NCBI GenBank assembly: GCA_905116865.2
Contig: CAJHNH020000494.1
Coordinates: forward strand, 807,928-871,927
Origin: Candidula unifasciata
Lineage: Eukaryota; Mollusca; Gastropoda; Stylommatophora; Geomitridae
Length of the DNA: 64,000 nucleotides
Reading direction: 5' to 3'
A model generated the notes under the pieces. That model was not told the DNA's origin and ran no database searches. It was given only the letters and a program-made list of their open reading frames with translations. A program made the position numbers and the translations under genes. Shown here piece after piece: positions 46,201 through 58,200 of the stretch. Position 1 is the stretch's first letter. Every line of letters starts with the position of its first letter.

Positions 46201-49200
46201 ATAGGCTCAGCACTGTATGCCTAATAAGCCAGAGGCCTGAAAAGGGTCCACTGTCAAGCAACTTAAAAAGCAGTTTGTTTGTACCCTTGCATGATAGTAT
46301 TTTTGAACTTCTTGCAGTCCATCCACTTATTAACGCCCCTTGCATGTGTTGTTAAAAGAAATGTCCTGGTACTCAACACAAGATCTTAAAAGATGCCTAA
46401 AAAGGTGACATTGCTCCATACTGTTGCACACCACAAGGAAACAAGCCTTGCTTTTGTTCATATCTTAAGTGGTTTTCTCTGATTTTCCCTGGCATGTGTT
46501 AAAATTGAAATATCAAAATTACAGACATGTAACTTTGTTTAAAAAATACTTTTAGGCTTTTAGCTGTTATTCTTCATTTAAAATCCCCCCCCCCCCACTC
46601 CCCTTCCCGCATATAATGATATATAAAAGGAGTAATCAGTAAACGTGAACAGATTGTAGCATTAAATGGAATACATCTCCTAGGGCCCAAAAACCATATA
46701 TTGGGTGACTGATGCTGTGACTTCTGTCACTAAGATTGGAAGAAATTTGATGTCAGTGTAGCTTGAATAAAAACCAATTGTGAAACCAGGCACCTGCCCT
46801 AAATGCTTTTGTTTTTAGTAGATATATTCATATCCTGGCCTCCTAAACTCTGCGCAAGCACCAACACATCCAATAGCATTAATTAAGATTCTTGTTTAGA
46901 ATTAGAACAACTGGTTGTATTTTTTTTGTTGGCGACTGGGTTTAAAAGCTGCTGTTGCCTTACCAGGGCATGTCATTTCTTTTCTTGAATATTTGACATG
47001 TTATGTGATGGTCTTTTCTTCTTTGTTTTCCCCCCTTTCTTCCAGCTGTCATTCCTGATACAAGCATTGAAACACCCAGATGTCTTCTGCCTGGCTGACC
47101 ACAAAGGTGACACCCCCACGGTGGCTACTGACATTCTCAAGTCTGCACCGAATGAGGATGACCGGGAAATCGCTACCTGGTGAGTGACATGTCATCATCA
47201 TCATGTGCCATACTGGTAAGCATAGGCTGTCATGGTGTGCTATCTCACACGATCACCAGAATCACAGATCAGGTCAATGTTTTTCTTTCGCCCTATCCAT
47301 CTGGCCAGGCATCTAGGTACTTATGTTTGCCTTCCTTTTGCTCTCTTTCCATAAATCTTTCCAGTTATTGCTAAGTTCCCAAATCCATTCCTTAGTCTTT
47401 AAATGTTCAGAAAATATAGTCTGTCTAGATATATATGTTCTGAAAAGTTTACGACCTTTTATCCGCCTCGAAGACTGATTCATTTGTTTTTATATTCTTC
47501 CATGGTATTCTTTGCATTATTCTCAGAAACCACATCTAAGCCACGAGTAAGTGTTGCATGTCTGCTTATTATCCACGTTTCACATTTGTCAGTTTTGAAA
47601 TCGTGACAATTCTTGAAGAAGGTAGTTTGCCTGTTGTTTGTTTTTTGTTGTTGTTATAATTTAGTCAGTTGACTGACGTTTTTTATTTTAATGGGCAAGA
47701 CACAGTTACACGTGCTCTCATGACTGTAAATTAGCACTACTCTTCCAAGCATCAAGGGATCTTTTCAATTCTACAGGAAATGCCTGAGTCTCGTAGAAAC
47801 CCTGCTGCGGTTGTCAGACAGTGGGCATCATGCACCGATCCTGGAACTCTTCAAAGCCCCGATTGCCAAATGTCCTGATATATTGGTGCTGGCCCTTCTG
47901 CAGATTACAGTAAGTGATCAGTTTAAATATGTTGGATTTGTCATGTTTTTGCTAAATCTTCTACCTGTGTCTCGGTGACATAGGAAAAAGCCATCATCCT
48001 GAACTTTAAAATTTGTTGGATATTTCCCAGAAAATGTCCTTAGAAAAACAATTTTACATGTCACTTAAAAAGTGCACAATGTCAGTGCATACAAATTTAC
48101 AGAGTAAGGGGAATAGTCTGTAAAAATGAATGCGGCATACAATCAACTGGTTTAAATTTTTTGGAGCCTGTGACCTAATTACAGCATGACACCTAATCCC
48201 TTGTTAGCTAGACGTGGCGTAAACGTGTACGGGCGGAGAAAAATTATGTTATTTTAATGATACCTTGATCTGCAGCTCTGGATTGAATTAGAAAACATAT
48301 GAAATGGTTTGGCCATATAATGCTGATGCTAACTATACATATACTGGATACCACAGCAAGCCATAATGTACAGACCAGGCGGGAAGCGAAGCAGAGGCTG
48401 ACCATGCAAGTGATGGGCAAAAGGAATTACTAGAGCCCATGGAAAACCCCATTTACGAAGCACACAAACGAGCCGTTTCCATTAATTATACTTTGCTCTG
48501 ACACCGCAAGATATAAGAGGATCAAGATGAGATGGATGATACTTTGGCAGTAAAATGTTTTTGCTGTATTTATAACTGGTAATACCCCCGTGTGGGTTCC
48601 GGGGCCCCAGTGTGGGGAAAACAAGAATAGACCCACTGCCTCCCCAAAAGCATGTCGTAAGAGTCGACCAATTGGGGAGCTTCCTTTGAAGTCGGAGTGC
48701 ATCTGCTGGAGAGGCAAGGAACCAACAGTCTGTATTCAAGAGAATGAGATCTGTAAAACTGATGCACACGCAACACTCAGGTTCTGGAGCAGGACTGCAG
48801 TTCAGCAGTGGACGAGCAACCAGAACTTTCTGCCAGAGTGTACAGCTGGTGAACGCGAAGAAGAAGAGATAACTGGTAATAATTATTTCTTTTTCTCTTC
48901 TGCAGCCAACCTGGAATAGACTGAAACAGGATCTTATTTCTAAGTTGATGCCAATCTTTTTGGGCCAGCATGCCAACTCAGCAGTAATCCTCCATTATGC
49001 TTGGCACCATCAGGTGAGAGCGGGGGATATTTAATAAATATTTGATTGTTTCTAATGGCACAAGGTCATATAGTATTAGAAGAAAATGTGTAGGGATATT
49101 TAATAAATATTTGATTGTTTCTAATGGCACAAGGTCATATAGTATTAGAAGAAAATGTGTAGGGATATTTAATAAATATTTGATTGTTTCTAATGGCACA

Positions 49201-52200
49201 AGGTCATATAGTATCTGAAGAAAATGTGATGTGATATTTAATAAATATTGATTGTTTCTAATGGCACAAGGTCATAGAGTATCTGAAAAAAATATGTAGG
49301 GATATTAAATAAATATTTGATTGTTTCTAATGGCAAAAGGTCATATAGTATTTGAAGAAAATGTGTAGGGATATTTAATAAATATTGACTGTTTCTAATG
49401 GCACAAGGTCATATAGTATTAGAAGAAAATGTATGGGGATAATTAATAAATATTTGATGGTTTCTAATGGCAAAAGGTCATATAGTATCTGAAGAAAATG
49501 TGTAGGGATATTTAATAAATATTTGATTGTTTCTAATGGCAAAAGGTCGTATAGTATCTGAAAAAAATATGTAGGGATAATATTTGATTGTTTCTAATGG
49601 CAAAAGGTCATATAGTATTTGAAGAAAATGTATGGGGATAATTAATAAATATTTGATGGTTTCTAATGGCAAAAGGTCATATAGTATCTGAAGAAAATGT
49701 GTAGGGATATTTAATAAATATTTGATTGTTTCTAATGGCAAAAGGTCATATAGTATCTGAAGAAAATATGTAGGGATATTTAATAAATATTTGATTTTTT
49801 CTAATGGCAAAAGGTCATATAGTATCTGAAGAAAATGTGTTGGGATATTTAATAAATATTTGATTGTTTCTAATGGCAAAAGGTCATATAGTATCTGAAG
49901 AAAATGTGTTGGGATATTTAATAAATATTTGATTGTTTCTAATGGCAAAAGGTCATATAGTATCTGAAGAAAATGTGATGTGATATTTAATAAATATTTG
50001 ATTGTTTCTAATGGCAAAAGGTCATATAGTATTTGAAGAAAATGTGTTGGGATATTTAATAAATATTTGATTGTTTCTAATGGCAAAAGGTCATATAGTA
50101 TCTGAAGAAAATGTGTTGGGATATTTAATAAATATTTGATTGTTTCTAATGGCAAAAGGTCATATAGTATCTGAAGAAAATGTGTTGGGATATTTAATAA
50201 ATATTTGATTGTTTCTAATGGCAAAAGGTCATATAGTATCTGAAGAAAATGTGCAGGGATATTTAATAAATATTTGATTGTTTCTAATGGCAAAAGGTCA
50301 TTTGGTATCTGAAGAAAATGTGCAGGGATATTTAATAAATATTTGATTGTTTCTAATGGCAAAAGGTCATATAGTATCTGAAGAAAATGTGTTGGGATAT
50401 TTAATAAATATTTGATTGTTTCTAATGGCAAAAGGTCACATAGTATCTGAAGAAAATGTGTAGGGACATTTAATAAATATTTGATTGTTTCTAATGGCAA
50501 AAGTTCATGTAGTATCTGAAGAAAATGTGTAGGGATATTTAATAAATATTTGATTGTTTCTAATGGCAAAAGTTCATGTAGTATCTGAAGAAAATGTGTA
50601 GGGATAATTAATAAATATTTGATGGTTTCTAATGGCAAAAGGTCATATAGTATCTGAAGAAAATGTGTAGGGATATTTAATAAATATTTGATTCTTTCTA
50701 ATGGCAAAAGATCATATAGTATTTGAAGAAAATGTGATGTGATATTTAATAAATATTTGATTGTTTCTAATGGCAAAAGGTCATATAGTATCTGAAGAAA
50801 ATGCGTAGGTATCTTCCAGTTTAATGTCCTGACATCTCCATATCGCTAGATATCAAAAGGTTTAAAACAGTCTATGCTCTGCAGATAATTGTTAATGATT
50901 CACTGTCAGTTCTTCTTCTTCTTCTTTGTGCTTGCTGGCTGTAAACTCAGGCAGAAAGCTCTGCTTTTGCTCACCTCCGGAATTGTTCCAGATCTTGAGT
51001 GTTGCGTGCACATCAGTTTTACACATCTGCTTATTTGTATGCATACTGTTGGTTTCTTGCCGCTCACACAGATGTACTGTGACTAATCAACTCCTGCGAC
51101 AAGATTGTTGGGAAGGCAGTGGGTCTATTCTGGTTTTCCCCACTTTAAGGCTCCAGAACCCACACAGGCAGCATAAAATGTCATGGAAGGCTCTTAATCC
51201 TGATTTGCATTAACATACACTACCTATTCTTATCACATGTCATCATCATTGAAGAGTTGATTCAGTATTATGTACTGATAATGAATCTCCTCTAGCCTGG
51301 TGCATCGGCCACCTGGGGGGGGGGGGGGGGCTGCTGCCCAACTTCACTGCTGGTCGAGACAGTGTTTGGGTCTGTCTCCTTTGGTTGCATCAATACTATT
51401 CTTTCCAGAGCTACTTAATGGCCAGCGGCACTAAGCCATTTTATATGGTGCACATAACCTAGTCACAATTATAACCTAAGCCAAATTATACAGCCTGGTG
51501 GAAGCCTATGCTGACTCAGGGTAGAGAATTAAAACTTATTTGATTGCAGGGATTTTTTAATCCAGTCAAAGTCACAAATGTGGTTTGCAACTATTGTGTT
51601 AGTTATGTCATTATTTTCTTTTTGGATCTTTCAACTCAAGGGTCATTCCAGTAACATCCGCACACTGATCATGCACTCCATGGCAGAGTGGTATATGCGA
51701 GGAGAGCCACATGACCAGGTTCGGCTCTCACGGATTTTGGATGTTGCTCAGGACCTGAAGGTGAGTAAATTGTATGATCTTCCATCTGTTGCCCTGTGGC
51801 CTACACATGGATAGATGATTCACTTCATTCTTTGTTAATCTTTTTATGTGTGTAAAGCTAACTGGAATTTGAGGTTTTTGTTGTTGTTGTGTAAACTACC
51901 ATGCTTTTAGTTGTACAAATGATAGATGTGCTCATGCCTTCTGTTTGCTCCTCACTCTAGCCTAGTTTAGAATATAAATCTGTGTTTCTCAAACTTTTAC
52001 TAGTCACAGAGCTTTTTTTAAATGAATGGCCCCTAACCTGAGTAAAAGTATGACTATTCATATAAAGATTTGAAAAAAAAAAACTGGTGTATTTTTTAAT
52101 ATTTCCCAGGGGCGCTGCGGCGCACAGTTTGGGAACCACTGAAATAAATAGATGGATGAATAAATCAAATATGGACATCACTGCACTCTGGTTATTCCCA

Positions 52201-55200
52201 CATGTACCCCCTTCTTCATCAGCCAACAAAGAGTCAACATGCTGATAGTACCATTTGCAACCTGATCAGAATTTTGGCTGTGTTCTCCCCACTTCCCACA
52301 ACTTGTCTGTTCTGTGTCACTGTCCATTTGATCTCATCAGGCCTTTACCTCGTCTCTGCTTTATCATATAGTAGCTCACCCCTCAAAGGAGCGGCAGCAG
52401 CTAATCTGTCCCCCTGCTTGTTACGTACGCCTGACTATCCTCGACAAAAAAATCAATTATGTGCTCCCGGTCGGAGTCTTATCAAGTATCTTGTCTAAAC
52501 ACTGTCAGAGTTTATGCACTTGTACTCAAATCAAGTAACGAATATGAACGGCACAACCTTGACAAGACCAAAATACCTGAAGAAAACATTGAAAAGAGTG
52601 AATTTCACTGTGGACTCATTGTTAGATTTTCATTATTGGTGTTACCAGTTGTGCATCTTTCTTACTGATTGTTACTGAGTCAAAGATAATTACATGCATT
52701 TTGCCCCTTTCTTTCAGGCTTTATCGATGTTGCTCAATGCGACCCCTTACGCCTTTGTTATTGATCTGGCATGCCTGGCTTCCAGACGGGAGTATCTGAA
52801 GTTGGACAAATGGCTCAGTGACAAGATCAATGAACATAAGGTAATTTAACATTTTCTTCTTCTTCTTTGCATTAATGAGCTGTAAACTCTGGTGAAGAAT
52901 TATATCTGTTTTTTCCACTTCTTGACTTATTCTTTAACCAGAATGTTGCATGCAGTTCTTTTTCTTCTTCTTCTGCGTTCAAAATCAGTCATGCTAAACA
53001 TTGAGTCCCGTCTGGGCCACAACTAGCATTGTGGGTTTAAGGTCGCCACCGGTTCCCCCATAGCTTCTCTTGCAATGTGGCTCCCTTGGGCCAGATCTAC
53101 AGTCTTTGCTGGGAGAGGTTAGGGCAGTATGTACTCAGGGGTCTTGTCTTTCTGCTCCACAATCACAGGCAGCAGATTCTTTTATGCCTGTCCAGGTGTG
53201 CTTGAAGACCACAGTGTCCTGTCTGAAGTCTAAAAATTGATGTTTGTTCTTTCCTGTTGAGTTTGTTTATGCTGTCACTCTCTGGTCTGTAATCTCCATT
53301 CTGCTTTCTCCACTCCCACTTAAAAGACTGCTTTAGCGCTGTTTTGGTTTCCTTGTAGCTGTGTGGTGGATGAGGTTGTGGAAGATTACTCCCAGCTTTT
53401 GCCAACTCATCTGCTCTCTCATTTCCTGGAATACCACAGTGGGCTGGGCTGGTATCTACTGCAAGACCAGTTCTGCTTCCTTGGAGAGTAAGCCAATGTT
53501 GGTCTTTAGATCTGCAATTAGTTTGTCTTGTTTTTTTGCTTGATAGTGCTTGGAGAACAGACGATGAGTCACTAAGTATAACAATTTGGTGCCCTCTGTG
53601 TTCTTGAGTGATGAGATGTTGGACTGCAGAAAGGAGGGCAGTTGCCTCAGCTCTGAAGGTAGTGCATATGTCACGTGCTGGTAGAGAGAGAGAGAGTTTC
53701 TGCTCTACTGCTAGGGGGTTTAATGTATATTCCACAACTCCCCCTTTCTGACTGCATCTGTAGTAGAGCCGTCGGTGAAAACCTGAGTCCAAGTGGTGGT
53801 GGGATACTTCTCATCAAGCATAGCAAGAGCCAGGGTTCTCTGTTGTGTCTCCGTCTAGGCATCTTTTCAAGTGATCCCTGGTACCTTTAAGACTACATTT
53901 GCTTTCTCTGGCTTGCAATGGTTCTGGCCTAAGTTTTTTGCACAGTGCAACATCTCTTTCATGCAGATCTTGGTGCTGTCTGTACAGTTCTCTGGCACGG
54001 TGGTTGGGGCTCTGACACTTCAGTCTGTTTTTTTTTCTCATACTGTAAAAGATTTTTGTATTGTCTTCTGAGTTCGAGTGGTTCAGTATCTGCAATCCTT
54101 TCTATCTCTCTGATGGGGGTGGTTTTGATGGCTCCGAGAACAATCCTTAATCCGCATGCAGTTGTGACATATTGTTACATAGTGTCATACGGTTCTTTAC
54201 AGAGCGACAGATGATATGCTTTGGCCATCTGACAGACAAACAATGTATTGATCAACACTCAAAGAAGCAAGTAGAAAGATAAAAGGACACAGACAACTTT
54301 AAAATCAAAAGTTATAGTTACAGTCCCGGGTATCGAACCTGTCACCTCAAAATGATGTGTGTGCCTCGCTTTGGAAACAAGTATACTAAGAATATGACCA
54401 ACTAGGCACCCCTCAAAAGATGTCTAGAATGTCTGTGTACCGGAATTCATAGTTCAGAAGAATAAAGGTGGACCACAACAAATTAGGAAGTCAGGTAAGA
54501 AAAGATAATAGAATATAGCCTGCACATGATGACAAAAGTTAGAACAACTTGGTGTCAGTTGGCTGAAGATCATTGGGGGTTACAAGGCAGAAGCTGCTGT
54601 AGTGATAATGCACGTGTTTGCTACTAAAAAAATCTGGTCCATGTAAGTTCTGGAGCTCCATTTTTGGGAGAGGGAATACACCCACTGCCCTTTTACAGTG
54701 ATGTTGTTAAAGTTGGCTAACTTGTGAGTGCATGTTAGAAACCAACAGTATACATTATAAAAACACACACCTACCTTGTAAAATGGATGCACAAACAATA
54801 CTCAGATTGTGGAGCAAGACCACAGATAGTGAGACCTTTCCACATCAGTTTGTGAAACCCAAGAAGAAGAAGAGTGTTACTGGGTAACATAATTTATAAT
54901 ACAGATATTGTAATCTTCCATGACTTCAGAACATTTCTTTCCAACTATTAATAAGTCATTGTTGTGATCTTTGCAGGAAGCTTTCATTCAAGCTTGTGTG
55001 ACATTCTTAAAGCGTCGTTGCCCCCAGTTACTGGGGATGCCTGTGAAAGAGGAGCCTCCACAGACTCGAAGTCAACAGCTGCCGCCAGAAACTGTCGTCA
55101 CGATGCTCAATTGCCTGAAAATGTGGACACCGTATGTACTTTTGATCGAACATTTTGTTTTTGGGGTGTAGTTTAAAGTGAGTTTGTTTTGTTCACTGTG

Positions 55201-58200
55201 CCTTTTTGATACCTTTTTAAGTCTAACTGATCTAAATTTTGAATTTATTCCGTTTTTTTTCTGTTGATCTAAATTGCAGGCACCTAGGACAAGAACTTGC
55301 TGACGCTATAACATCCATGTGCACCAATGCTACTGGTTATATCAACAAAGTGCGGTCTGCAATGCCTCCCACAATGTCAGGTCTTGCACCTAAGCAGCCA
55401 CCATTCCAACCTCAGAATATGGTCAGTTCAGTGAGTAGATGCTGTTGTATTATGATATATCGTTGTTATTACAACTGATATAAAGAGATATCTCTAAATG
55501 AAGACTAGCCAGCTGTATAATTATCACAGTTTTAACAGTTGACTGGGGCTAGAAGTGACTTTGTGTATTCTTGTCTGTAAAAGCATGACTGTCTGTATCA
55601 TATGCTGAGCCAGATAACTCTGTTAGCTGAAAAAACTCCAGAACATGTCTTGCAAGAACTCTCCTCTCATGGATAAGCTGTCATGCAATATGTGGCTACA
55701 TTCAGTAGACCTGAAGACTAAGCTTTGGGGCAACCTTAGAAACCTTGAAATGACATTCCAGTTTATGGCCCACAGGGAATTAAGAGGTGACCAGATATCA
55801 ATGAAGTTATTTTTCTCAACAGCATAATTTCTGCATAAAGGATGGATAGTCTCATTTTGCCATGCATAGATTGTTGTATCTGAATGTTCACCAGGATGAT
55901 CTTCTCTCCCCCCTCCCCCTTCTTCAGAATTAATTTTCACTGCTGTTTACAAGAACAGCTGGCTGAGATGTTGAAAGCTTTGGCTTTAAAATGGAGACCC
56001 TGGTTCGAGGAACCATGGCTGGCTGCACTGAGCTCACAACCCTGACCCCCCCCCCCCCCCCCAAACCACATTTGGTCTGTCCTACACCACCCCAAAAAAG
56101 GGATATATTCAGGAGGTATAGAGAGAGTTGATGCATCTGAGCAAAACTATCCTTGAGGTTTTTCTGTTTCTACAGCGTGTGTTTTGTTTACTATTACTGT
56201 GTGTGTTTTTACTATTACTGTGTGTGTTTTTATCATGGAAGAGCACCATCAGGAAGCCAAAGAAAAATAAATATCCCAACACAGAGCTGGCGTTTTTAGA
56301 GACTACACTTCGAGGAGTATCTGAGAAGGAGAGCCTACCACTTATGGACTTAATGGTTCGATGTGCATTGATGATGATCTGTCCATCTGTACTAGCTAGT
56401 GATTTAGCATTGTAAAGTAACTAGTGCATTGTTTACTGTGAATTAGAATGGATACACAAAATTTAAAATCGGTGAATCAGTCATGTGCACATGTGGATTG
56501 GCAACAGATCATGCCCTCTAAGACTGTCCCAAATACAACGTATTACAGCAAAACTTTTGGCCAAGAGAAACATCAGTGCAAGTCAACCTTTACGGGTCGC
56601 TGAGTGAATTACAAATTACAAAAGTAAATAGTTCATACTAGAGACAACATTGCAAATATAGATAATCTATTTTAAGCAAATGAAAGAAGAACAAGAATGG
56701 ATTGAATATGGTTTTAATAAATATATTTTTTTATCAATTTTAGCAATATTTAAATAATTTATTGCTGTTTCAATCAATGGACTTCCATGCAAATTAACAT
56801 TTAGTGTTATGGGCAGCTGGATCCATTGGCTAACATTGGTGGAGTTCTTGCCCAGCCTGGCTCAGCGCCTGTTGGCCCACCTGGGGCCCAAAATCTGCCA
56901 CAGGCAATGGCAAATCTAGCCTTGGCACCTCCAGTACCACCAGGGTCACCTTCAAAGACATTTGCGTCCGTTGCGCCGCAGCAGCAGCCAGTACCTGCTG
57001 CAGCAGGAATCAGTTTTAACCCAATGATGCCGGGTAAGTTGTTTGTTTTTAACTCTCTGCGTCCCAAGGAACGCATCATACGTTCACAAGATCCTACCTA
57101 GTAGCCCAGTTAACGCATGATGCGCTGATTGTATGTCTCTATGTACTATCCCTTGGGCCTGTGATGCTAAACCCACTGGGACTCAGAGTTAAGGCGAAGA
57201 TAGGTTTTTGAATTTTTTTTGACTGAAAGATGTCCCTAGGAATCTTTGGCTTAGCCTTGAAGTTTTCTGCTGTGACCTCAGTTTATTAGAGAGGGGGAGG
57301 TGGGGCTATATAAAGTGAGACTGATCATTATAAGGTGAGTCCTGGTGCACTCAGTGTGGGTTTAGGCGCGCCTTTGTGGGGGGGGGGGGGGGGTTAGACC
57401 CGCTTTCCTCCCATTACACTAACAAACATTTTGTAAAAGCCGTCTAATTGGAGGTGTTTCCTTCAAAATTGAAGTGCATCTGCCTTAGGCAATTAACCAA
57501 AAGTCTGCATACTACTAAGCCAGATCTCTAAAACGGATGTGCACACAAAACTCAGATTCTGGGAAAAGACTAAAGTCCAGAATGAACAACCAGAACTTCC
57601 TGATGGAGTTTGCAGCTGGTGAACACGAAGAAGAAGAAGAATAAAAATGGTACAAAGAACAAATCTTGAATGACGGTCAGTAAAACCAGAGACAGCTGTC
57701 ATCCGAGGTGAGGTACAGAGTAACTTCTCGTACACATTACCATGGCCTTTACTTTTCCTTGTGTCTGACCAAATTCACAACACTAATAGAAATGTTAAGT
57801 TGATATTGTGTAAGTTGTTTTACATATCCAGATATTGTGTCAGTTGTTATACATATCCAGATATTGTGTCAGTTGTTATTAGGGCTGTACCGAATATTTG
57901 CTTCGGGGCAGAATAGTGGACCTGTTGACTATTCAGTATTCGGCCAAATAGTTGCGGTCGGGTCGAATACGAATAGTAGTTACGTTACACCCGCTTCTGC
58001 ATACACTGCCGTAATGCTGACAACATGGAACGATTGGTTTTGTTGAAATCTAATGCAGCTTTCTTGCATTAACTAATCTGTCAGTGACAATTTCCAAGTT
58101 TAGTTACTTGTTATAATACTTAGGATTCTTTTAATCCTAGTTATTAGTTACCACAGACTGACTGAAGGATGCAGAACATAAAATGTTTTTAAATGTTTAC

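Noticed and set aside
48482..48976. 164-residue frame containing [16 protein letters not shown] (also at 9442)
   Set aside because: Lies within SINE family A and recurs wherever a young copy does.
49478..50776. 432-residue leucine-rich repeat protein on the minus strand
   Set aside because: 69-bp satellite divisible by three; inside a CNOT1 intron, with no initiation context or homology.
56128..56415. 95-residue plus-strand frame between CNOT1 exons 17 and 18
   Set aside because: Considered as an extra exon, but it ends in a stop, no phase-compatible splice pair was found, and CNOT1 homology is continuous without it.
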